This document shows positions 1 through 5,928 of a DNA stretch of 5,928 nucleotides, piece after piece. The DNA is from Halieaceae bacterium. Lineage in GTDB: Bacteria > Pseudomonadota > Gammaproteobacteria > Pseudomonadales > Halieaceae. The position numbers and the translations under genes are program-made. Numbering within the stretch: the stretch's first letter is position 1; each line of letters opens with the position of its first letter. The notes beneath the pieces are model-generated. The model had not been told where the DNA came from, made no database searches, and saw only the letters and a list, made by a program, of their open reading frames with translations. The stretch spans positions 1 through 5,928 of the forward strand of contig NZIH01000066.1 of assembly GCA_002691565.1 (NCBI GenBank). The letters run 5' to 3'.

Positions 1-1
1 C

Positions 2-1195
2 GGTGACGGCATTATTCACAGCTGGTTGAACCGTATGCTCCTGCCTGACACGGTTGGTACTGGCGGCGATTCGCACACGCGATTTCCCCTTGGCATTTCA
101 TTCCCTGCGGGATCAGGTCTCGTAGCCTTTGCCGCAGCTACCGGCGTCATGCCTCTCGATATGCCAGAGTCTGTACTTGTGCGCTTTAAGGGCGAGATGC
201 AGCCAGGGATCACCTTGCGTGATCTGGTACATGCTATTCCCTACTACGCCATTCAGCAGGGTCTGCTAACTGTTGAGAAAAAAGGCAAGAAGAACATCTT
301 CTCGGGTCGTATTCTCGAAATTGAAGGCCTTGAAGAGTTGACCGTAGAACAGGCGTTTGAACTCTCGGATGCTTCGGCTGAGCGCTCAGCGGCTGGTTGC
401 ACTATCAAGTTGTCCGAATCGACGATTGGCAGCTATCTGAAATCAAATATCGTCCTTTTGCGTTCGATGATTGCCGAGGGTTATGGCGATCCTCGCACAC
501 TGGAGCGTCGGGTTCGCAACATGGAAAAGTGGCTCGAAAACCCAGAGTTACTTCAGGCCGATGCTGATGCCGAATACGCGGCCATCATCGAAATTGATCT
601 CGCCGAGGTGACAGAGCCTGTCGTTTGCGCTCCTAATGATCCTGATGACGCCCGATTACTCAGCCAGGTAGCTGGCGATCAAGTCGACGAGGTCTTTATC
701 GGCAGCTGTATGACCAACATTGGTCACTTCAGAGCAACCGGGAAACTACTTGACCAGCACACGGGCGATGTCGCTGCACGTTTGTGGATATGTCCGCCCA
801 CGCGCATGGACGAGTATCAACTCATGGAGGAAGGCTATTACGCTATCTTCGGACGTGCAGGTGCACGGACTGAAATGCCAGGGTGCTCGTTGTGTATGGG
901 CAACCAGGCGCGTGTGGCGCCAAGGTCGACTGTTTTATCGACCTCGACGAGAAACTTCCCGAACCGGCTGGGGGAAGGCTCCAATGTCTATCTCACGTCG
1001 GCAGAGCTTGCTGCTGTGGGAGCCATTTTGGGGCGCCTCCCAACCCCAGAAGAGTACATGACCTACGCGGATGAATTGGATTCGATGGCGGCTGAAATTT
1101 ATCGATACATGAATTTCAACGAGATCCAGAGTTTCCAAGCCCTAGCCGATGACGGCCAGCGAATTGCGGCAACGCTTATTGAAGACGTAGCCTGA
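2..1195 (+). CDS. acnB: Aconitate hydratase B (bifunctional aconitase / 2-methylisocitrate dehydratase), C-terminal part, 5' truncated
   Basis: AcnB interconverts citrate and isocitrate through cis-aconitate in the TCA cycle, in the cytoplasm, with a [4Fe-4S] cluster; family members can also hydrate 2-methyl-cis-aconitate. The frame is open from base 2, so the gene begins upstream. About 397 codons are visible, against about 865 for the E. coli protein, so roughly the first half (HEAT-like and swivelling domains) is missing. Visible AcnB hallmarks include [11 protein letters not shown] near the left edge, SAAGCTIKL, and [10 protein letters not shown]. The three cluster cysteines are present: one in [10 protein letters not shown] (codon 707-709) and two in [10 protein letters not shown] (884-886 and 893-895). 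The [10 protein letters not shown] substrate-binding segment follows, and the protein ends at TGA 1193-1195. The TTG at 26 is an internal leucine, not a start. The gene looks intact, faces the minus-strand operon tail to tail, and shares a terminator with it. Identification is by strong residue-level resemblance to E. coli AcnB. Confidence 0.97.
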   Translation, partial: GDGIIHSWLNRMLLPDTVGTGGDSHTRFPLGISFPAGSGLVAFAAATGVMPLDMPESVLVRFKGEMQPGITLRDLVHAIPYYAIQQGLLTVEKKGKKNIFSGRILEIEGLEELTVEQAFELSDASAERSAAGCTIKLSESTIGSYLKSNIVLLRSMIAEGYGDPRTLERRVRNMEKWLENPELLQADADAEYAAIIEIDLAEVTEPVVCAPNDPDDARLLSQVAGDQVDEVFIGSCMTNIGHFRATGKLLDQHTGDVAARLWICPPTRMDEYQLMEEGYYAIFGRAGARTEMPGCSLCMGNQARVAPRSTVLSTSTRNFPNRLGEGSNVYLTSAELAAVGAILGRLPTPEEYMTYADELDSMAAEIYRYMNFNEIQSFQALADDGQRIAATLIEDVA

Positions 1196-1212
1196 TCCGA
1201 CACTTCTCCTCC

Positions 1213-1242
1213 AAAAAAAGCACCCTCCTGGGTGCTTTTTTT
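1213..1242. terminator. Bidirectional Rho-independent terminator between acnB and metZ
   Basis: A perfect 13-bp inverted repeat is visible: AAAAAAAGCACCC (1213-1225), loop TCCT (1226-1229), and GGGTGCTTTTTTT (1230-1242). The GC-rich core GCACCC/GGGTGC is flanked by seven A and seven T, so either strand produces a hairpin followed by a U tract. It lies 17 nt after the acnB stop and 37 nt beyond the metZ stop, between two convergent genes, which is where a shared terminator is expected. The short remainder (1243-1279) holds nothing else that I can recognise. Confidence 0.92.
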
Positions 1243-1279
1243 GACTGCTCAAACGCGAAAAGACGACTATTGGCTATTA

Positions 1280-2470
1280 TCAAGAAATATCAGCGAAACC
1301 TCGTTCACAATCACGCTTTAGATCTTCTAGGTCCTCGAGCCCAACGGCGATGCGTATCAACCCCTCGGTAATACCACCTTGCTGTTTCTGCTCGTCGGTC
1401 AGACGACCATGCGTGGTTGAAGCTGGATGACAAATAGTGGTTTTAACATCACCCAAATTGGCCGTTAATGACATCAGCCTAACCGCATTAATAAACGCCC
1501 AAGCTCTGTCACGCCCGCCATCAACCTCAAATGACAACACACCACCAAAGGCCAACTGCTGAGCCGCCGCCAGCGAGTGATCAGGGTGCGATTTCAGGCC
1601 ACAATAATTCACTTTTTTCGCACCAGCATGCTGCTCTAACCACTCCGCTAAGGCTTGCGCGCGCTGACTGTGAGCGTCCATTCGCAGCTGTAGTGTTTCC
1701 AGTCCCTTACTGAATATCCATGCGTTGAACGGGCTCATCGATGGACCACATACACGGACAAAGCCTCGGGCCTCTGCCATTAAGTCCTCAGAGCCGACTA
1801 GGGCACCGCCCAGCACCCTACCCTGACCGTCAAGATATTTGGTTGCTGAATGCATCACCACATCGGCGCCGAGAGACAGTGGACGTTGCAGCGCTGGCGT
1901 GCAAAAGCAATTATCAACCGCAAGCAGTGCACCCGACTTATGCGCAATATTCGCAATTTCTTGGATATTTCCAACCTCACACAATGGGTTGGAGGGCGTT
2001 TCACAGAAGAAAAGTTTGGTCTTAGGTGTGACCGCCTGCCGCCACTCTCCCAACTCACGAAGCGCTACAAACGTGACAGAAATGTCTAATTTTTTCAGTA
2101 TGTTATTGAATAAACCTATCGTACTTCCGAAGACGTTACGTGAGCAGATGACATGGTCTCCCGCCCTCAGTACGGTGAGACAGAGCGTAAGAATTGCAGC
2201 CATGCCTGAACTAGTGGCTACACCCTCCTCGCCCCCTTCCAGAGCCGCGAGGCGACGCTCGAATACAGATACTGTGGGGTTAGAGAAACGCGAGTAAGTA
2301 TTACCGTTACGCTCGCCAGAAAAGGTCGCCGCCGCCTGCTCAGCCGATTCGAAAACAAAGCTCGACGTTGCGTAGATGGGGTCGGAATGTTCTTGCTCGA
2401 AGCCGGGTGTTAAGCCTTCCCGGATTGCCAACGTTTCAAAACCGGCATTTTTTAGCCATTCGTTCGACAC
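1280..2470 (-). CDS. metZ: O-succinylhomoserine sulfhydrylase (PLP-dependent, Cys/Met metabolism family)
   Basis: MetZ converts O-succinylhomoserine and sulfide directly to homocysteine, bypassing cystathionine, in cytoplasmic methionine synthesis. The 396-residue length is normal. Fold-type I PLP signatures are visible: YSRFSNPT (residues 59-66, phosphate contacts), SSGM (87-90), DNCFCTP (186-192, Asp186 facing the pyridine nitrogen) and SATKYLDGQG (208-217, with Lys211 as the Schiff-base lysine). The C-terminal part has TNLGD-like ANLGDVKTTICHP and HGRLT motifs. SATKYLDGQGR and NCFCTPALQ match Pseudomonas MetZ better than MetB or MetC. The start is GTG at 2468-2470; GGAG (2478-2481) lies 7 nt upstream, and no in-frame ATG occurs before residue 90. 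Only 3 nt separate it from the purF stop, and its Shine-Dalgarno lies in the last purF codons, so translation is probably coupled. It is the last gene of the operon. Use of O-acetylhomoserine instead cannot be excluded from sequence alone. Confidence 0.93.
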   Translation of the reverse strand: MSNEWLKNAGFETLAIREGLTPGFEQEHSDPIYATSSFVFESAEQAAATFSGERNGNTYSRFSNPTVSVFERRLAALEGGEEGVATSSGMAAILTLCLTVLRAGDHVICSRNVFGSTIGLFNNILKKLDISVTFVALRELGEWRQAVTPKTKLFFCETPSNPLCEVGNIQEIANIAHKSGALLAVDNCFCTPALQRPLSLGADVVMHSATKYLDGQGRVLGGALVGSEDLMAEARGFVRVCGPSMSPFNAWIFSKGLETLQLRMDAHSQRAQALAEWLEQHAGAKKVNYCGLKSHPDHSLAAAQQLAFGGVLSFEVDGGRDRAWAFINAVRLMSLTANLGDVKTTICHPASTTHGRLTDEQKQQGGITEGLIRIAVGLEDLEDLKRDCERGFADIS

Positions 2471-2473
2471 CGA

Positions 2474-3976
2474 TTAACTCCGATTATGAAGCCCAACAAG
2501 GGCACCATCAGCACGGTCTACCGAGTTATCGGAGCGAGCATCACTCAGTCCTGTGAGGTAGGCGTCGTCAATAACACCCGTTTGATATTGACCATCGAAG
2601 ACCGACAGCTCAAAGCCATCCACCAGGGAGTTACCCTCACGGGAGCACTCAATGAGGTCGTCTATCTCCTGATAAATCAGCCAGTCAGCCCCAATGTGGT
2701 CAGAGATCTGTTCTACGGTTCTACCGTGTGCTACCAGCTCTGACGCGGATGGCATATCGATACCATAGACATTCGGATATCGGACAGGTGGCGCCGCCGA
2801 GGCAAAATAGACCCGCTTCGCTCCAGAATCACGCGCCATCTGGATTATTTGCTGGCACGTTGTGCCACGAACAATCGAGTCATCGACCAGCAGCACGGTT
2901 TTGCCCTCGAATTCGAGCGGAACGGGATTCAACTTCTGGCGCACTGATTTCCTGCGTTGCGTCTGCCCCGGCATAATAAACGTGCGACCAATATATCGGT
3001 TTTTCATGAAGCCCTCGCGGAACTTCACACCCAGCTCATGGGCCAGAGCCTGTCCAGCGACTCTACTGGTGTCGGGAATCGGTATAACAACATCAATGTC
3101 ATGATCAGGCCGCTCGCGCATGATTTTATGGGCTAGCCGCTCACCCTGGCGCATCCGTGTCTTGTAGACAGAAATACCATCCATCAATGAGTCTGGGCGC
3201 GCAAAATACACGTGTTCGAAAATGCAGGGTTTCAGCTTGGGATCAGCCGCACACTGTCTCCGGAAAAGTTCCCCGCTAACATCAAGAAATAGCGCCTCAC
3301 CAGGGTCAACGTCGCCTATGAGTCGGTAACCCAATACGTCAAGAGCCACACTTTCAGAAGCCACCATATAACTTTTGTGATCGCCCTGAGTTTTGACCCC
3401 TACCACCAGAGGTCTTATGCCATTTGGATCCCTAAATGCCACTAAACCGACGTTTGCGATCATTGCTATAGCCGCGTAGCCGCCTTCACAACGGGTGTGA
3501 AGCGTTGTTACGGCGTTAAATACATCTTCTGCCGACGGGATCAATTTGCCTTGCCGCTGTAACTCATGCGCGAAGACATTCAGCAACACTTCCGAGTCAC
3601 TATCGGTATTCAAATGGCGTAAGTCGGTTTGATAAAGCTCCTCGGACAACGCCCCCGAGTTCGTAAGGTTGCCGTTGTGTGCCAGGGCAATTCCATAGGG
3701 CGAGTTGACGTAGAAAGGCTGAGCCAACGCAGACCCTGAGCTCCCTTGGGTTGGATAGCGTGTGTGGCCCAAACCAAAATTTCCTGCCAATTGCTGCATG
3801 TGGTTGGCTTGGAAAACGTCTCGAACCAGCCCTTCCCCTTTTCGCTGGAGGAACTGCCCCTTGTGGCAGGTCATGATGCCAGCTGCATCTTGGCCGCGAT
3901 GCTGAAGCATGGTTAGAGCGTCGTAAATATCCGCTGCCACACTTTCGTCTGAGGAAATTCCAACTATGCCGCACAC
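2474..3976 (-). CDS. purF: Amidophosphoribosyltransferase (glutamine PRPP amidotransferase)
   Basis: PurF catalyses the first committed step of purine synthesis: PRPP and glutamine give 5-phosphoribosylamine, glutamate and pyrophosphate. At 500 residues it is close to E. coli PurF (505). The N-terminal Ntn glutaminase domain (about 1-230) begins MCGIVGI, with Cys2 as the nucleophile after methionine removal. Arg73 in LGHTRYPTQG, Asn101-Gly102 in AHNGNLTN and Asp127 in TDSDSE match the glutamine-binding and oxyanion residues of the E. coli enzyme. The phosphoribosyltransferase domain carries the PRPP loop VLLVDDSIVRGTT (361-373) and the flexible-loop region RTFIMPGQ...RRKSVRQKLNP. There is no propeptide before Cys2, which indicates the E. 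coli type rather than the Bacillus Fe-S type. The start is GTG (3974-3976), fixed by the need for Cys at position 2. AAGG (3987-3990) lies 10 nt upstream, a modest ribosome site. It starts 3 nt after the cvpA stop. Confidence 0.98.
   Translation of the reverse strand: MCGIVGISSDESVAADIYDALTMLQHRGQDAAGIMTCHKGQFLQRKGEGLVRDVFQANHMQQLAGNFGLGHTRYPTQGSSGSALAQPFYVNSPYGIALAHNGNLTNSGALSEELYQTDLRHLNTDSDSEVLLNVFAHELQRQGKLIPSAEDVFNAVTTLHTRCEGGYAAIAMIANVGLVAFRDPNGIRPLVVGVKTQGDHKSYMVASESVALDVLGYRLIGDVDPGEALFLDVSGELFRRQCAADPKLKPCIFEHVYFARPDSLMDGISVYKTRMRQGERLAHKIMRERPDHDIDVVIPIPDTSRVAGQALAHELGVKFREGFMKNRYIGRTFIMPGQTQRRKSVRQKLNPVPLEFEGKTVLLVDDSIVRGTTCQQIIQMARDSGAKRVYFASAAPPVRYPNVYGIDMPSASELVAHGRTVEQISDHIGADWLIYQEIDDLIECSREGNSLVDGFELSVFDGQYQTGVIDDAYLTGLSDARSDNSVDRADGALVGLHNRS
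2478..2481 (-). promoter_or_regulatory. Shine-Dalgarno site for the metZ GTG start
   Basis: Read on the minus strand this is GGAG, within the last two purF sense codons (CGG AGT), 7 nt before the GTG at 2470-2468. Ribosomes finishing purF would arrive exactly at this site, so re-initiation or coupling is likely. It supports GTG as the metZ start. Confidence 0.7.
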
Positions 3977-3979
3977 AAC

Positions 3980-4546
3980 TCAGGTACCTTCTGCGATGTC
4001 ACTTGCATCATCCACTGTCTTTTCAAATAATCTATTTGGATCCTTAAAGAATTCCGACTCAACGCCACTACTTAAAAACGATTCAGTGATTTCAAGGTAT
4101 TCTGCATATGCGCTTTCGCCAAAAGTGTCTTCCTGCCACTGAGGCGCTGCAGCACCCATCAAAAGACTTACCACTGACAATAAAACAACTCCACGGCCTA
4201 CACCAAAAGCCGCTCCGAGCAGAGAATTACCGAACTTTGTATGTCCGTTTTTTAATCTCGCAGAGAGACCAGCGCCCACAGTCGAAAAAAACACAACGAC
4301 CGCTGCGAAGACCAAGCCATAGCTAAATAAATAGAGCAACGAGTCTTGCGAAAGATCTATTCCCACAGCAAATATAATTGGCTCTGCAGAGACTGTGGCG
4401 ATGAAGTGAGCAAGGATCCACCCAAAAAGTGAAATCGACTCTTTAATAAATCCGCCCTTAAGGCCCATCAGCCCCGAGATACTGCAAACAACTATTATCG
4501 TCCAATCTATGAAAGACTCTGGACTAGTAAAAGAGACTATATCCAA
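3980..4546 (-). CDS. cvpA: CvpA family inner-membrane protein (colicin V production protein homologue)
   Basis: CvpA is a small inner-membrane protein, named for colicin V production in E. coli; its molecular role is unsettled and links to envelope homeostasis have been reported. The 188-residue product has four hydrophobic stretches at about 13-28, 36-62, 70-95 and 115-133, then a soluble acidic tail (about 135-188). Family features are the IDW near the N-terminus, GLKGGFIKESISL (28-40, compare G..RGF..EALSL) and LLGAAFGVGRGVVLL (109-123). The DR that usually precedes LG in the third motif is replaced by GN or similar. Position between a SPOR gene and purF supports the call. The start is taken as TTG (4544-4546) because GGGAG lies 7 nt before it, the frame is closed upstream by the preceding gene's stop, and the nearby ATG is out of frame. 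GC is clearly lower than in its neighbours and ATA isoleucine codons are frequent. Confidence 0.88.
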   Translation of the reverse strand: MDIVSFTSPESFIDWTIIVVCSISGLMGLKGGFIKESISLFGWILAHFIATVSAEPIIFAVGIDLSQDSLLYLFSYGLVFAAVVVFFSTVGAGLSARLKNGHTKFGNSLLGAAFGVGRGVVLLSVVSLLMGAAAPQWQEDTFGESAYAEYLEITESFLSSGVESEFFKDPNRLFEKTVDDASDIAEGT

Positions 4547-4553
4547 ACATTTA

Positions 4554-4558
4554 CTCCC
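4554..4558 (-). promoter_or_regulatory. Shine-Dalgarno site that sets the cvpA TTG start
   Basis: Read on the minus strand this is GGGAG, directly after the TAA stop of the SPOR gene. It lies 7 nt before the TTG at 4546-4544, which is good spacing, and only 3 nt before the out-of-frame ATG at 4550-4548, which is too close for efficient use. This favours TTG as the cvpA start. Confidence 0.7.
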
Positions 4559-5140
4559 TTAGATTGGTGCAAATCTCACAATAAAGCTTTCAACGGAAAA
4601 ATAGTCATTAATTGCAGGCTGGATATCAATAAGACGCTGCTTTTGTAGCTTTGGTCCTATCATAACTCTAAATAAGCGCTGATCGTCCAATATTATTGGT
4701 GAAACATAAGCCTTGTGACCCTTATCTCGCAGTAACTGCGAAATTTCCTCAGCTCTGTGTACATTACTGAAAGTTGCAATTTGCAGCTCCCAGCTAACTG
4801 GCAGGCCTTGATCGTCAAACTCTGCTCTCTCCAATGCCGACGACTGTTGATCTGGCTCTTCATCAGCGTCCACTAGGGCCGCATTAGGGGCGGGCGACGC
4901 GATATCAACGGGTTGAGAGATCGGTGGCTGAAGCTCCGGTACCTTTGGAAGCACTGCTTGATCTACTTTATTGAGCACGGGCTCACGACGCTCTGACACC
5001 TCGACCTCGGGTTTTGGCGGCATTTCAAAGACGGGGAGCTTAAAATCATCAGCGTTTTCCGGCGTAACGAACACAATAGGCCAGAAGATAACTGCAATCG
5101 CAACAAGAACCACAAAGCCGACAAAACGCTGTTTAATCAT
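4559..5140 (-). CDS. dedD: SPOR-domain inner-membrane protein, DedD-like
   Basis: The 193-residue protein has a short basic N-terminus (MIKQR), one transmembrane segment at about 6-25, a Pro/Glu-rich low-complexity linker (about 28-112) and a C-terminal SPOR domain (about 114-191). The domain contains SWELQIATFSNVHRAEEI, then LLRDKGHKAYV and RLFRVMIGP, the usual beta-alpha-beta pattern. SPOR domains bind denuded glycan strands of septal peptidoglycan, and E. coli DedD, encoded in the same place between folC and cvpA, contributes to cell constriction. This suggests a periplasmic domain anchored in the inner membrane, acting at the septum. The symbol rests on architecture and gene order; the linker is too variable for confident orthology. 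The ATG start (5138-5140) overlaps the folC TGA as ATGA, with only a weak GGA upstream, so translation is probably coupled to folC. Composition is AT-richer towards the 3' end. Confidence 0.85.
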   Translation of the reverse strand: MIKQRFVGFVVLVAIAVIFWPIVFVTPENADDFKLPVFEMPPKPEVEVSERREPVLNKVDQAVLPKVPELQPPISQPVDIASPAPNAALVDADEEPDQQSSALERAEFDDQGLPVSWELQIATFSNVHRAEEISQLLRDKGHKAYVSPIILDDQRLFRVMIGPKLQKQRLIDIQPAINDYFSVESFIVRFAPI

Positions 5141-5928
5141 GTTTGATCATCCGGCTGCGCCAGACGCAAGCATTCAAGCGCTTTAATACCTTCCCCCACG
5201 GTAAAAAACGAGCCAAAAACAATGAGTCTCCCTCCATCAACCAGACTTCCCAATGCGCCCTCAAAGGCTGATTCGAACGTTGATTTAACGTGCGCCGTTC
5301 CAGAAATAAATCCTGCAACTACCTCCGGTGACTGCCCGCGCGCTCCTCCGACACCTGTAGGTAGGTACCACTGATCAATGAATGGTTCGACGGCCACGAT
5401 CATATCACGGCAGTCTTTATCGGACATGACAGCAAAGATGGCCGTCGTCGTTTGCACAGCTGGCTGCCGATCAAGGAACTTCGCTAGTTCCACCGCAGCG
5501 TCGGGATTGTGGGCAACATCGAGAACAATATGGATATTACCGAGTTGCAAAGACTCTCGTCGCCCATTAAGCACAATACTTCCCATGCCAGCCGCAACAA
5601 TCTCTTCGTTAATCCCAATACCAGCAGTCTCAAGAGCTATTAGGCCCGCAGCGGCATTCAGAGGGAGAACGCCTGCTGGCAACGACCAGTCAATTGCCTC
5701 GTTGTCCGTGCTCTTAAACTGCGTTTCGTCGTACACGTAATCGCGCAGTGCCAAGATTTCGTGAGCACCAATTCTCTGCAGTTCTGACGAAACCGAGGCG
5801 GGAGCCGCCGAATCGGCGACGACGCAGGGGCGTCCGTCACGTGTTATGCCGCATTTTTCTAAAGCAATAGTCTCAACATCCGCGCCCAACCATTCTTGGT
5901 GATCCAAACCGATAGCAGTGACTACTGC
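5137..5928 (-). CDS. folC: Bifunctional dihydrofolate synthase / folylpolyglutamate synthase, C-terminal part, 5' truncated by window end
   Basis: FolC adds glutamate to dihydropteroate and then further glutamates to folates, using ATP, in the cytoplasm; it belongs to the Mur ligase superfamily. The frame is open to base 5928, giving about 263 visible codons against about 420 for E. coli FolC. The N-terminal P-loop region is outside. Visible motifs in order are TAIGLDHQEWLG (family TSIGLDH..WLG), EKCGI (family EKAGI; Lys codon at 5854-5856, by homology the lysine carbamylated in this family), LPLNAAAGLIAL, LNGRRE (LPGR position), DVAHNPDAA (ATP/Mg-site hallmark), AVMSDKDCRDMI (family GM..DKD), GARGQSP and FGSFFTVGEGI (family GSFHTV). 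The TTG at 5905-5907 is an internal leucine, not a start. It is the most upstream visible gene of the operon and overlaps the SPOR gene by 4 nt. Confidence 0.95.
   Translation of the reverse strand, partial: AVVTAIGLDHQEWLGADVETIALEKCGITRDGRPCVVADSAAPASVSSELQRIGAHEILALRDYVYDETQFKSTDNEAIDWSLPAGVLPLNAAAGLIALETAGIGINEEIVAAGMGSIVLNGRRESLQLGNIHIVLDVAHNPDAAVELAKFLDRQPAVQTTTAIFAVMSDKDCRDMIVAVEPFIDQWYLPTGVGGARGQSPEVVAGFISGTAHVKSTFESAFEGALGSLVDGGRLIVFGSFFTVGEGIKALECLRLAQPDDQT

Noticed and set aside
26..1195. Reading acnB as a complete gene starting at TTG 26
   Set aside because: The frame stays open to base 2 and the preceding residues (GDGIIHSW) are conserved AcnB sequence, so the gene is truncated by the window rather than starting here.
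1243..1279. Possible small element between the terminator and metZ
   Set aside because: Only 37 nt, with no repeat, promoter pattern or ORF; most likely plain 3' untranslated sequence of metZ.
1839..2297. 152-codon open frame on the + strand inside metZ
   Set aside because: It lies entirely antisense to metZ, whose protein is clearly real. The translation shows no recognisable domain and no ribosome site was evident, so it is a shadow frame.
3600..3974. 124-codon minus-strand frame inside purF
   Set aside because: It overlaps the PurF glutaminase domain in another frame, is Arg/Ser-rich without domain pattern, and reflects codon bias of purF.
4727..4741. Inverted repeat TCGCAGT-A-ACTGCGA as a possible operator
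   Set aside because: It is within the SPOR-domain coding sequence, well upstream of cvpA, and a 7-bp palindrome of this kind is expected by chance roughly once per several windows of this size. It does not resemble a PurR box.
5378..5740. 120-codon + strand frame antisense to folC
   Set aside because: It is antisense to conserved FolC motifs, and its Ser/Ala/Arg-rich product looks like a reverse-complement artefact.

Overview
This window is a stretch of core chromosome from a gammaproteobacterium. The gene order folC - SPOR/dedD-like - cvpA - purF - metZ matches the arrangement known from Pseudomonas and relatives; Escherichia coli keeps folC-dedD-cvpA-purF but not metZ. The AcnB, MetZ and PurF sequences also resemble the gammaproteobacterial forms. 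Base composition is moderate (53-62% GC in sampled stretches of acnB, purF and folC). A marine or environmental lineage related to Pseudomonas is my inference; the genus cannot be fixed from this window.

Layout: the left fifth (1-1195, + strand) is the C-terminal part of acnB (aconitate hydratase B), cut by the window start. A perfect 13-bp inverted repeat with A and T tracts (1213-1242) follows and should terminate transcription from both sides, because everything to its right is on the minus strand. Read in the direction of transcription from the right edge, the minus-strand genes are folC (cut by the window end), a SPOR-domain inner-membrane protein (dedD-like), cvpA, purF and metZ. They are packed with a 4-nt overlap and gaps of 12, 3 and 3 nt, so they almost certainly form one transcription unit ending at the shared terminator. 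No promoter is evident inside it.

Functional logic: FolC makes polyglutamylated folates, the one-carbon carriers for purine and methionine synthesis. PurF commits PRPP to purines, and MetZ makes homocysteine by direct sulfhydrylation, which is then methylated using folate. The SPOR protein and CvpA are envelope proteins carried in the same conserved operon.

I found no mobile elements, CRISPR, tRNA or rRNA genes and no evidence of a new system. The points worth a second look are small: a run of non-ATG start codons at close junctions, including a TTG start for cvpA overlapped by an out-of-frame ATG mini-ORF; a local drop in GC across dedD-cvpA; a divergent CvpA motif; and the shared bidirectional terminator.
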